Origin: Hippophae tibetana
Lineage: Eukaryota; Streptophyta; Magnoliopsida; Rosales; Elaeagnaceae
Direction of reading: 5' to 3'
Length of the DNA stretch: 64,000 nt
Assembly: GCA_037013495.1 (NCBI GenBank)
Contig: CM072807.1
Span: forward strand, 34,204,802 to 34,268,801
A program made the position numbers and the translations under genes. Under the pieces are notes generated by a model. That model was given only the letters and a program-made list of their open reading frames with translations. It did no database searches and was not told the origin of the DNA. This document shows positions 23,688 through 35,399 of the stretch, in pieces. Position 1 is the first letter of the stretch. Every line of letters begins with the position of its first letter.

Positions 23688-23703
23688 TGATGATGATAAT
23701 GGG
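23322..23703. repeat. (TAA/TGA)n trinucleotide array, about 380 bp
   Basis: A long, purely trinucleotide array of ATA/TAA with patches of ATG/TGA. It is in register over its whole length and generates long isoleucine-, methionine- or leucine/serine-only frames on both strands, none of them genes. It starts inside the copia 5' LTR and ends in AATGGGT at about 23697-23703. Confidence 0.95.
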
Positions 23704-25768
23704 TGAAGCCTCATCGTTTTGTTTAGACAAAAAGCATAATTTAGTCTTAGTAGTATATAAAATGTGATTTTTAATTTATAAAAAATGTGTTGTGAAAAGA
23801 TATTTGATATATTTTTTTAAATATTACTTTATTATTAAAATTCAACGTAAATAGTCATTAAGTATCTCATTTTTCAAAAAACAAAAAAAAAATGACTATA
23901 TCATACTTATAATTTATAAGTCTAAACATTACCTTTTATCAAACAAAAAAAAAACTACAATTTTTTCGATAATATATAATATACCTAGATAAGTAAAGAC
24001 GTTAAAAAAAATAGAATTAGATATAACTAGACTTACTTAAATAAAATCACGCTAAATTGGATAAATATAAATGGATATATAATGACAATAACGAAAAAAT
24101 GGGATTAAAGTAATACCTTACTAACTGTAACTTGTATTTCATGCCTATGGCTATGCATAGAAAAAACTTATTGGGTAAAAGGAAAAAAAATAACGTGAGG
24201 AAAAAGCAGAGAACGTTAATTAATGAGATAATCATGCAAGGAGAAAATAGAAACCAAGTATAAAATAGAGAGAGAGAGAGAGAAAAAAAAAATCACTGAT
24301 CCTTCACATTTTATAAGATAATAAGATTATGAAAGTTGATCATTCACTCATTTCAATACAGTCCATAAAAGTATATACTGGGCCATTTAAGTACATATGA
24401 AATACTTATTTCTGGTCAAGGTTCAAAATGAAGAAAGGTGTTAAAGGATAAAGAGGTTCCATAAAAGAAAAGCCTTAAGCAGGGTAGAAGAAAACAAAAA
24501 ACAAAAAACAAAAACAAAAAAAAAACGAAAGAGAGAAAAAGAAAAAGAAAAACATGATTTCAAAATGAAAAAGAGCCTCAATTACAAAGACAACTTTTTT
24601 TAGAGACGTAGTTAGGGGAGAGAATGTTTCTTTGTTTTTTTTTTATATTTTGGTAATGAGATAATGTTTCTTTCGTGATATGTAATTTATGCAAACTGTG
24701 GTTCATGAACAATTGATTCATTACTTCATAATTGTCGGTCAGGTCACTTATTAGTATAATTAGTAATAACTATTATTTTATTTAATAAAAAAATATTCAT
24801 AACTACTTGATTATTTAACTAAAAATATTCAATCCATTCACTTTTATTTAGACTTACTTTAATTATAAAATAGTGAGTGAAAAAAATTTATTAAAAAATA
24901 AATAAATTTTATATTTTAAAATTATTTTAACACATATGTATCTTTACTATTCCTCTAATCAAATCTTCAAAACCGTCGGTCCTCTTCGAGGAAAAATAAA
25001 AGATAAATAAAATAACAATAACGTTTCTCAATCCCTTCAAAACCGACAGACATTGCTTTCCAATTTTTCTTAGGCTCCTAGTTATTGATCGATGACCACT
25101 CCTTCTTAGCATTGTTTGTACTTCAATAGTAATTTATTATTTTACTTTATTAAATTGAATACATTATTGGCCTTTTGTTATTTTTTAGACATTTACATCA
25201 TTAAATAACTTTATTATTCAGATTCAAATAAATTATATTCAAATTTTTATTGTCATAAAATGATCCGAAAAGGACAAAATGTCCAAAAAATATTACTAAA
25301 ATTTACAAAAATACAATAATAAAGTGTATTAATTTAAAACAATATAAATATATTCAATAGATGAAAGTAAAGTAACTTAAATGTAATCTTAACAGTACAT
25401 TTTTTTCTCTCTTATTATTTCCCTCTTTTCATTAATTTTTTTTCTTTTTGTATTTTTATAGCTTTATTCAGCACACCAATCTCACTCTCATTTAATAAAG
25501 CAGCAAAAGAATAGATTATTCCAATATTCATACATAGTTGATTTTTAAAACTCTTGGTGCTTTCAAATTTTATAATATAGAATATAGTTCCTACAATATT
25601 TAGACACCCTCATCAACTTTTGGTTATCCACATTCCTTTTTACCAATAGTGAAAAAAAGGCAAATGACAATCACATGCAGTCCACTTTCGCCTACAAAAG
25701 CCAAAAAAATACCCTCACCAACAAGAAAAGAACAAAAACCCCCTACTCATAAAATCTCATACAAACCA
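23704..25768. other. AT-rich intergenic region upstream of the SMXL gene
   Basis: No coding frame, terminal repeat or target duplication is evident. It contains a short (GA)n run near 24266-24283 and A-rich tracts near 24490-24550. The proximal few hundred bases presumably hold the SMXL promoter, but beyond the TATA box I cannot point to specific elements. Confidence 0.5.
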
Positions 25769-25776
25769 TATAAATA
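25769..25776 (+). promoter_or_regulatory. TATA box of the SMXL gene
   Basis: CCATATAAATAAC supplies a TATAAATA core 98 bp upstream of the ATG at 25874. A start about 30 bp downstream would give a 5' UTR of roughly 70 nt. There is no in-frame ATG between. Confidence 0.55.
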
Positions 25777-25873
25777 ACTTCTTCATACTCTCACTTGCTT
25801 CCTAATTCTAAGTGAAACCCATTACTCCAAAATTAACAAACCAGAGTTAGTAATTTCATTCTCTTTAGAAAAC

Positions 25874-28750
25874 ATGAGGACAGGAATTTGCACACTTCAA
25901 CAACCTCTAACAGCTGAGGCAACTAGTCTGGTAAAACAAGCAGTGAGTCTAGCTAAAAGAAGAGGACATGCCCAAGTGACACCTCTTCATGTTGCTAGTG
26001 CTACGCTTTCAAGCTCTAATGGACTTCTCAAAAAGGCTTGTGTACAATGTCATTCTCATCCACTTCAATGCAAAGCTCTTGAGCTTTGTTTCAATGTTGC
26101 TCTAAATCGCCTTCCAGCTTCTACACAAAGTCATATATTAGGTCCTCAATATCACAATCCTTCCTTTTCTAATGCTTTAGTTGCTGCTTTTAAAAGAGCT
26201 CAAGCTCATCAACGCCGTGGTTGTGTTGAGAATCAGCAACAGCCTATTTTAGTTCTTAAGATTGAGTTAGAACAGCTAGTGTTATCTATTTTAGATGATC
26301 CCAGTGTTAGTAGAGTTATGAGAGAGGCTGGTTTTTCGAGTACTCTAGTGAAACACAGAGTAGAACAAGCTGTTTCTTTGGAGATTTGTTCCAAAAATCC
26401 TACTACTACTAATACAACTGTTTGTACTAGTAGTAATTTGCCCGAGGAGAGTAGTTCTAAAGCTCTTGGCTTTAGTACTTCTCATCTGTCCCAATTATCT
26501 CCACCAAGTAGTAATCGATTTTCAGTTTCGTTTTCCAAACCCTTTGATCAAATTAGGCATGAAGATGTAATGAATGTGTTGAATATCATGTTGAACAAAA
26601 AAAGAAATACAGTTATTGTTGGGGAGAGTCTGGTGACAGCAGAGAGTGTAGCTAGAGGAGTTATGGCTAAATTTGAGAGAGGTTTAAATTCTCAAGGGGA
26701 TTATAGGTATTTACAATTTATAACTTTTTCTTTGTTTTCTTTAAGAAACCTTAACAAAGTGAAAGTTGAACAGAAACTAATAGAACTTAAGTGTATTGTC
26801 AAGAGTTATATGAGTAGAGGGGTTGTCTTGTATTTGGGTGATCTAACTTGGATTTCTGAGCTTTGGTCAAAGTATTATTCTGATGAGCAGAAGGGAGTTA
26901 ATAATCCAACTTCTTATTGTATGGAGCAAATAGTTTTGGAGATTAAAAGATTGGTTTGTGGAGTTGGAGATTATGGAAGACTTTGGCTTATGGGAACTTC
27001 AACTTTTCAAACTTACATGAAATGTAAAGCAGGACAACCTTCCCTTGAGACAATTTGGGAACTTCATCCTCTTACAATACCAGTTGGAAACTTAAGCCTA
27101 AGTCTCAACTTTGATAGGTATCTTTCCAGTACTCTTTTATTTTTATTTTAAAACTCTCAAATCAGCCTTGTTTTTGTTGCATATATACACATATTATCCG
27201 TATATTAAATATTTGTCACAAAATTTTATTGAAGTGATGTGCAAGCTGAGTTCAATAGCAAAGCACACAAAGATGGATCTTGTCGGCCATCACTACTTGA
27301 AACAGGAGATCAAGTCAACAAGGAACTAAATTGTTGTGCTGAATGTTCATCTAATTTTCACAAACAAGTTCAATACATGCAAAAAACTGCTCTATATCAA
27401 AAGGAGAGTTCCACTGTTTCAAGTTTACCTTCATGGCTCCGAAAGTATGGGGACGAAAACAAAAGAAATAACAATAGTACACCTACTGATCAGGTACCTA
27501 AATCTAAAGTAATAAAACTTCATAATAAAAAAATGAGTTCTGGGATTAATTTTTTACCCATGTTTTATCTCAAGCAGGAAAATATTGCAGTCAGAGACCT
27601 TTCCAAGAAATGGAACTCATTTTGCAGTTCAGTCCATAAATACCCTCAAATTGTTGCTGTAAAGCCCTTCAGTATTTTGTCTTCTTCATCATCTCCTTCT
27701 TCCTCCAATTCACTATCTTGGTATGACTGCAATCTTAAATTGCAACAAACAAACAAAAATCGGAAAGCTACTAATTTTGAACCCATCAAACATTCACCAA
27801 AAGAGTACCAATTTTGGGTCCTTGAAAATAGTGATGATGGGTGTGAAAGCAATATGAAGATGTTTATTGAACCAAAACCAGAGCTTTTATCAAATCCTAA
27901 CTCTAGTCCCAATTCAGCTTCTTCAAGTGAGGTTATGGAAGACACAGAAGGCCTCCAAAGTTTCAGAGACCTTAATGATGAAAATATGAAGATCTTATGT
28001 GATGAATTGGAAAAGCAAGTCCCTTGGCAAAAAAAATCAATTCCTGAAATTGCCACTACCATTCTTGAGTCCAGATCAGGAATGATTCAAAGAAAAATTA
28101 AAAACTTTAAAGATAAGCAAAAGAAAGAAGAAACTTGGTTTTTCTTTCTTGGTGTGGATTCTAAAGCCAAAGAGACAATCGGTCGAACACTTGGTAAGCT
28201 CATTTTTGGTTCTCAGAGCAACTTTATCTCAATTGGTATAAGCAGTTTTTCCTCAGAAAAAGCAGAGTCAAGTGATGAATGGAAAAACAAAAGGGCAAGA
28301 AACGAAATGGGTTGTAGTTATATTCAAAGGTTTGGTGAAGCTGTTAATGAAAATCCTCATAGAGTGTTCTTTATGGAAGATCTAGATCAAGTTGATTATA
28401 GTTCACAAAAGGGTATTAAGAATGCAACAGAAAGTGGAAGATTAGAACTTTCTGATGGTGAATCAGTTCCTCTTAGGGACGCTATTATCATTTTCAGTTG
28501 TGAAAGTTTTAGTTCAGTATCCAGAGTTTGTTCTGCAAGAAGTCAAATTGCTTGTGAATTACAAGAGAAGGATGACGATGATGATGATGTTCATGAGAAC
28601 TTGAAGGAAACAAGCCCAAGCGTCTCATTGGATTTGAATATAGCCGTTGGAGATGACAATGGTGACGATTCAAGTGTTCAAATTGATGATAGTATTTTGG
28701 AGTGTGTCGATAGGAAAATCATTTTCAATGTTCAAGAAATGTTACCGTAA
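25874..28750 (+). CDS. SMAX1-LIKE protein (SMXL3/4/5 type), three exons, C-terminus short
   Basis: Proposed coding segments are 25874-27117, 27235-27493 and 27578-28750, 891 residues. The N-terminus (about 1-170) is the double Clp-N domain of the family, with RRGHAQVTPLHVAS, CKALELCFNVALNRLP and SILDDPSVSRVMREAGF. A D1-like ATPase segment follows with KKRNTVIVGES near residue 240. A D2-like segment begins near 688 (WFFFLGVD), with a degenerate P-loop. An EAR repression motif, LDLNI, lies at about 852. The D2 region has no RGKT-type degron, as known for the SMXL3/4/5 clade, which acts in phloem formation independently of D14/KAI2-triggered turnover. These proteins are nuclear co-repressors that recruit TOPLESS. 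Only about 35 residues follow the EAR motif, whereas I expect roughly 100 more. The product may be truncated, or a further exon may be missing. SMXL3 is the closest guess. Confidence 0.85.
27118..27234 (+). other. SMXL intron 1 (117 bp)
   Basis: Donor GATAG/GTATCT and acceptor TTATTGAAG/TGATG join phase 2 codon halves AG and T, keeping frame from LNFD into DVQAEFNS. Stop codons and AT-rich sequence fill the interval. Other nearby AG sites give the wrong phase. Confidence 0.75.
27494..27577 (+). other. SMXL intron 2 (84 bp)
   Basis: Donor GATCAG/GTACCT and acceptor TCTCAAGCAG/GAAAAT flank an AT-rich 84 bp stretch. Because 84 is a multiple of three without a stop, the frame would also stay open if it were retained. 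Removing it gives the three-exon structure usual for this family. Confidence 0.65.
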
Positions 28751-31103
28751 GTGTAACAACATCGTAGAAGGGTTTATCAGTAAATTTTTCAACTTTGTAA
28801 TTTCTTGACCTTTTATTTCATATTTTTTGTGAGTTTTTATTCATGAGTTTTCTCACTAATAATGATACGCCAACTTCTTAAAATTGAAATTTGGATTGAG
28901 GAATTATTATGACTAAATAACATGGATGAAAGGGATATAGTGATCGGTAAGAATATACAATTTTAAGTTTTTTTCTTCCCCTTTTCTTGAATTTTTCTAT
29001 TTTGATCTGCTTGTGTTACAAGTGAACATCATCGATTGAGTTTATTTTACAAGTCTGTTTTATATCAGTTTTTGAAAAACTAAAACCTTAATAGATCTAT
29101 ACATTTTTTAAAATTATCTTTAAAACGGTTCAATATCATCTTAATGATCAATTCGATAGTTTTAACCTATAGTTTTTTTAATAAAAAGTTCTTTAGAAAA
29201 ACATAACCTATAATTATGAAAAAATTTGAGCTTATTTTTATATGTTACTTTTTAAAAATATTTAAATTTATTCAAAATTAAAATATATAAGAAATATTTT
29301 AAATATACAAATATGGAGTGAATAATGACAATAAATATGATCAAAATAGTTTAAATTTGAAAATAAATAACAATAAATATTGTCAAAGTAGTTTAAATTT
29401 GAAAATAAATAAGAAATAAACTTCATGCAAACATAAGTAGAAAGATTTGTTAAAATGTGCATATTTCCTTCCAAAAGAAAAATTATTTTATTAAAACATG
29501 ATTAATTTTAGAGATTAAAATTTATCAAAAATAAAATATATTAATTAATATGTATAAATATTATAAATATAATAAAATTAAAATTTATTTACGATAAAAT
29601 TAGGTTGATTCGGTTTTTATCAGTTTTGTAAAATAATAACTTCTACCAATTCTAATTATGTGGATTTTTTAAATTTTAAGACATACAATAAAAATAAACC
29701 AATCTATAAAAAAAAGTAAAATTTCTATTTTGAATTATATTTGGTCAGTTGGATGGTTTATGAAATAATATGCCCAACCCTAGCTTTAACCATTGTGTTG
29801 AATTATTTGAACTACAAATAATTAAATAATAGACTGAATTCAATCTTTACATTATTTATAATTAATGTTGGACACAACTAACAAGCCACTGGATAGCATT
29901 AGTAAAGACCATCATGATTAAATAAAATATAAGATTTTAAAATTATTATATTTTATAAAACGACAAGTGAAATAGATGGATTTATGATTAAATGGAGCAT
30001 TTAAGCATGTAACCTAAAATAATTAGGATGAGCACACTGTGAAAGTTTTGGAATTTTTAGTATAATTTTTGGAAATTTTAGTTAAATTTTCCGAAACCCA
30101 TATGTAGATGTCGAAGATATTTCAATAAATATGTTAAAATTTCGATTTTAATTAAAGCTTAAACATTTTTATAAATAGAATAAATACCTAATTTAACTTA
30201 AATATTGCTACAAATTTAACTCAAGAACATAATTTTAATAAGATATGAGTTACTCTAAAAAAAAAAAATGACTCATTGTACAAACACTTCTTAAAAATTC
30301 ACACTTGAGATTCTTATTTTTTTTAAGTTGTTCTCTCAAATAAATCCTAGCGTAGGTTTTGCTTACCTGAGGGAGCTAAGTTCTTATCTTGCAGAGTTGA
30401 TAAGTTTTCTTTATTTTCCACTTTAATTAAATAGAATTAATGACAATTAAATCTATATTTTCATTTAGATTTGGATCAAAGTTGCATAGTTTGCATAAAT
30501 TTTATCTAATGCAATTTTTTACCATATTTTAGTTGTTGTTTCTACACTTTTGTTTTCTTTAAATCTAATATTAAATATAGATTTGATATTCTATTTAGAA
30601 AATATGATACTTTAGGGCCAAACTCGTGAAAACGAAATTGGTTCATGGAACTTTTGTAATAATCTGGCAAATAAAAATTCATTGAATAAGACAATGATTC
30701 AAAAGGGTGTTATTGTTATAGTACGTGTATTTATTGTAATCGATCATGTAATTAGATTTTCTATGCATCTTTTATTTTATAGAAATTAGGAAAAATATAA
30801 CATCTTTGAATCTTATAACATCAAAATAATACACCGATAATATTAAACAAAATTTAATTGGATAGAATTTGAGTCTAAATTATCTTAATTCAATTTGAAT
30901 AGCATTCAATGTAAAATAATATATGACTTTTTTTCTAATAATGAAAATATACAAATTGATCATACAAAATACTATTTTTGTGATTGTAAATTTTAACATT
31001 GTTATTTTTGTGTCATTCTTTTATAAATTGTATTATATGAATTATTAAAGCATTGAGAATTACAATTCAATAAGGATTGCTCAGCAAGAGTTCTATCCAC
31101 ATT
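28751..31103. other. AT-rich intergenic region downstream of the SMXL gene
   Basis: No gene recognised. Immediately after the stop there are T-rich stretches suited to a 3' UTR but no clear C-terminal SMXL coding sequence. A 42 bp tandem duplication lies at about 29329-29412. Confidence 0.5.
29329..29412 (+). repeat. 42 bp tandem duplication
   Basis: Two nearly identical units centred on GTTTAAATTTGAAAATAAAT begin this shared block at 29349 and 29391. The few differences suggest a recent event. Confidence 0.75.
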
Positions 31104-31513
31104 ACTATAAAAAAGGGCTTTAAAGTCGATTCGTTAAACTGACTTTAAATTGAGTGACTTAAAATATAAAGTTGGTTGACTACGTGAACCGATTTTACAT
31201 TTTATGATTTTTTTTATTTGTATTCTCATTTTCACTTCACCCTATATTCAATATATATAGCATAAAAAAATCAAAATATAAATAATAATACGTACAAATA
31301 ATTAAAAATTTAAATATAATTAATTACTTGATAATTAAATTTATTACAAAAAAAATAATGTATATACAATAAATATATATATATATATAGTTAACTTAAA
31401 TTACAAATAAAATAATGTCATCAAAGTGTAATTGGATTGTGCGAGCAAACTTGGTTGGCTTAGAATCACCAGCATTGTGACAAGGAAACTAGACAAAAAA
31501 CATCGGGTTCATA

Positions 31514-32163
31514 TAATAATTCATTCTCCTACATACATGAGCACGTAAACATCCATCAAACAAGTAGTCTAAGCTTCAGAGACATACGAATGGAGAAATT
31601 AAATCATTATAAATATTACAATAAAAAAGAGATTACCATAGCGACATCCGAGTAATATAACCCTTCGAACTCATATTAACACTTTATTAATCATTTGTTT
31701 ATAAATATGAAGTTATCTGGAATCTCTACTGATATTTTTAATGCTATAATGAGCTCTAAATATGAAATTAAGTGTAACTCATATTTTGTTACTTGACTTG
31801 TGTGAGTTTTGGTGCCCTTAAACGTATGGAACAATTTTATAATACGTTCATGGGCACCAAACTCATACAAGCCAAGTAACAAAATATGAGTTACCCTTGA
31901 TTTCATATTTAAAGCTCATTATAGCATTAAAAATACTAGCAGAGATTCCAAATAACTTCATATTTATAGACAAATGATTAATAAAGTGCTAATATGATGT
32001 TGTCATAAGGAAAGTATAGGCAAGAGAGATGAGATGAAATTTGGGCCAAAATAGTTCTATCAAATAATGCATTCTCCTAAATACATGAGTTCATAATCAT
32101 CCATCAAATAAGAGAATTCAGACACAGGAATAGAGAAATTAAATCATTAAAAAAGTTACCATT
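31514..32163. repeat. pair of direct repeats flanking the foldback
   Basis: 31514-31640 and 32064-32163 are diverged copies of one segment (CATTCTCCTACATACATGAG versus CATTCTCCTAAATACATGAG, then GAGAAATTAAATCATTA in both). They bracket the long inverted repeat inside the CACTA 3' region. Confidence 0.7.
31671..31997. repeat. long inverted repeat (foldback), arms about 147 bp
   Basis: 31671-31817 and 31851-31997 are reverse complements with about 11 mismatches and one single-base gap counted by eye, around a 33 nt loop. Transcribed from either strand it would give a hairpin of about 145 bp. The loop itself has a small ACGTAT/ATACGT pairing. Confidence 0.9.
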
Positions 32164-32972
32164 ATGTTGTCATATGCTATTCAAGATCATTAGAATATTC
32201 TCCTGATTCTTCTTGTGATGATATAATTTGAACCATGTGTTCTGCTCATTCCTATCGTAAATAATCAAAAAATTTCTAGTCGTATCCCGTCTTGTTCCAA
32301 CCAAAGAACTACATGTATTTACAACAAATAACTCAAATATGTTAAAAAAATCTGTATATAGGTAAAAGATATTACCACATCATCAATTGGAATTTTGATA
32401 TTTGTGATGATTTCGCTTATAAACTTCATGACATAATAACCACACATGACTCCATTATTTTGTCGTGGAACCTACAAAACCAAGTGTACATGATTTTCCA
32501 TATTCGAACATCTTTATTAATCAATTGTAAAATTAATAAAATTATTAATATTTGTTTGTACATACCATAACTTTTGTCCATATAAGCTTATGAGATTTTT
32601 TAAGGGCAATGCCCCTAAACTTGTTCCACAACTTTCATGCCCTATCAAGATTTAAAACGGTTAGGTTTTTATTAAATATTACAAAAAATAATAGAAGAAA
32701 CCAATAGCTAGCTATAATTCTTACATTTCAACAACTGCTTTTGTATCTTTACTCAGTTCTATGGAAGTTGAGTCACAATACCAAGCATGATTATTGAATA
32801 GATCAATGATTACCAACATCCAATGATCTTGACCTTGTTCAAACCTTAGTGGCCAAGGGATTATCAACTTTTGATTTCTGTTAAGCGTTAATGCCCTATC
32901 ACATAATTGTTTAGCTTTGATGCTAACATCCTTCTCTTGATATTGATTGACATATGAAGAATCATAAAACAT
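32160..32972 (-). pseudogene. Ulp1-like cysteine protease (C48) domain of the CACTA element
   Basis: The piece ending at 32972 contains QDHWMLVIIDL and WYCDST. These supply the catalytic His (codon 32823-32825) and Asp of the SUMO-protease fold. Further down, after a gap with stops, PRQNNGVMCGYYVM carries the conserved Gln and the catalytic Cys (codon 32442-32444). All active-site residues remain, but they lie in separate pieces. These may be exons or the result of decay. Such Ulp1-like domains are common in plant CACTA and Mutator-like elements; their role in transposition is not established. Confidence 0.8.
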
Positions 32973-33126
32973 TGCTAAATGTGATGAGTGATTATGTTGA
33001 AGTCGATAATAACAAGCCCTATATAAAAAAGGATTTCAATAAGTAATTAGATAATATAAATATAATTATATATGTTCTACATAAATGAAAGAAAATTAAA
33101 TAGATTGAGAACTCACCTTGCCATAC

Positions 33127-33870
33127 TTAAATTATACTTAAATCGATCATTTGATATTCAAATAGTTGCAATATGAACTCGATCGATATATAAGTTTGGC
33201 CGAGGTTTACACCAAAAATTTCTATAAGAAGTGGCACAGTCCATCCATCATTTATGCTAGATGCCCTCCCAATAATAGTTATCAAAGTAGCAAGGTTTTT
33301 GCTGAAGTTTAAAGCATAATCATAAGTATACTTTTTCCACGGCTTCTTCTCGAATAACTTGGTACGCGATGATTGGCCACTAGACATAGATTTAGCACGA
33401 GATACTTGCTTCGTCTTTCTTAAATGCGCCGCATTTAAGAGTTCTAGTATAATAAACTAAAAAAAGTATTATGTATGTTAGTGTAATAATAAAAGATATA
33501 ATAAAATAATAGTAGCAAACAAGTGTTATCTTCTAAGTTAAAAAATAGTACCACGTCAAAATTTAGAACAACTTGAATCGATAGCCAAGCCACAAACTGT
33601 CCAACCGTCTCTTGGACTGTAGTAGCATCAAAAGGCACAAGTAGTGGACAATCATGAAACAATGATTGATCAATTATTATTTGCCAATGATTAGGCAAAT
33701 ATTTATTATGAATCATCCGATCATAGCTCAATTGATGTACCGTTCCAATAGCAGCAAAGTCCGTTGACGAAGGATGTTTCAACAAACATTTCATATTCTG
33801 TAAAACAATTTAAGTGTTATATATAAAAAATAAAACATAAAATAAGAAATAAAAATAATAGATTATATTC
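33127..33870 (-). pseudogene. N-terminal part of the CACTA Ulp1-type gene
   Basis: Two open pieces, 33444-33794 and 33127-33387, read into the protease region. The first has PLLVPFDATTVQETVGQFVAWL, like the DUF8039-type domain that often precedes Ulp1 in plant transposon proteins. The second is rich in LITIIGRAS and LFGVN-like words without a known motif. Family call by recollection only. Confidence 0.5.
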
Positions 33871-34259
33871 ACCAGAAATTAAAATCTTACCACATATGAT
33901 TCATCAAATAGAGGAGGACTCCCATGTGGGGTAGCTATTGGATGTACATTCTCACCAAAACGTTCATCGTGGTTTGATTGATGGTAAGAATGCGTAGATT
34001 GCATTGGAGAAAATGAACCACTACTTCATTGCATATGCATTCCTGGCATATAGGGAGGACCAATAGGATGACTATATCCCATATTGGATATAGTTTGAGC
34101 GCAATGAGATTATGTGGGTGGCATGCCTGGCATGGATGGTTGCATGCTTGGCCAATATGGCATGCCATGGTTGTAGAATGATGTCATGCCTGACATGTGT
34201 TGTGATTGATATTCTTTTATAGTGGCAATCTCACTTAATATTGAGGCCTTAAAAGAGTT

Positions 34260-35330
34260 AAGTTCTTCTTCAATTTAGTGTACTTCTCCTTACTGACCGT
34301 CTGAGGCTTTTGTTTTGAAATGTTAAAATACTCCATATAACCATCATTTGGCTACCTCCCCTAACATGACCAGGATGGTCGTGTCCGAATGCATGATATA
34401 GAGCATCTCTCCCAGGCTCTTCGATTATTTCACCCCTGGATATTTGTTCTTGAATAGCTATCTACAAATAATAAAGCACACAAACATATCATGCATTATT
34501 ACATCAATTATTAAAAATCATTAAGACTTTGTATCAACCGAAATTACTAACCAACTTATTTAGTTGTTCTTCTCCTCGCTTAGACATCGGTCTTGACTTT
34601 TTTGTTTTGGGAGTCTTTGTTTCTACGTACAATTTAGTTTGGGTAACAAGTCTACCCAATTCAGCTTTCTACATAAATTATGAAAAATTTATTAACCATG
34701 ACATGAAATTAAATTGAGGGAAATAAATATAAAAATATTTATAAATTAACACAAATTAATAACACCATTCTATATCTAACTTCAGGATTTGAAGGCCTCC
34801 TAGTACGGTTAGGAAGAATGTTATGTATTTGTATATTCTAATGTTCTTCCCTAATAATTTTAAATTCATCCCAAAGTCTATAATCCACGAAATCTTTCCA
34901 AACTTGAGGTGTAATCCAGGGGTTTCCTTCAGGCATTTTGTAGAGCTCTACCTCATCAAGTGGTTCCAAATATGGAAACACATAATTTCTTTCCAATCCG
35001 GAAGTCTTGTATTCCTTCCACGCCTTATTTGTAATCTTATAACACTTGCTCTTCCAATTGTCATCGACTTTGTAACAATTCTATAAAAACACACTACAAA
35101 AAATTAGATATAATAAAAAAAGATATAATATATGTACGTAATTGATTATAAAATATAAGAGACTTACAAATATTGTTATCCATATTTTGAACTTTTTTAC
35201 ATCGTCAACATGAGACCAATCATTTATATTGATTGGTAACTGGACTTCACAAGTCGACCAATAGAAAATTTCAATTGTTGGCCATTTTCCCCTATTGGAT
35301 TACAAGTAGCATCAAATAGAACATACGTTA
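34260..35330 (-). pseudogene. Transposase_24-like region of the CACTA element
   Basis: Translation of broken frames gives WKSKCYKITNKAWKEYK, then NPWITPQVWKDFV near 34900-35060 and GHDHPGHVRG near 34360-34400. These match the W...F-rich core and the HPGRVRG-type signature of the plant transposase family PF03004 (Transposase_24). Several stops interrupt it. The part at 33935-34260 is a Met/His/Gly/Pro-rich linker. Confidence 0.55.
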
Positions 35331-35399
35331 TGTTTAATTAGGTTGTTGATTGTATACATACATTCCTTCACAATCACTTCGAGCCCATGACAAAGAATC

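Noticed and set aside
23317-23767. Poly-isoleucine, poly-methionine and poly-leucine/serine frames
   Set aside because: Direct translation of the trinucleotide array.
27646-28062. 138-codon frame opposite the SMXL gene
   Set aside because: Antisense shadow of exon 3, rich in Ser and Leu from the complementary codons.
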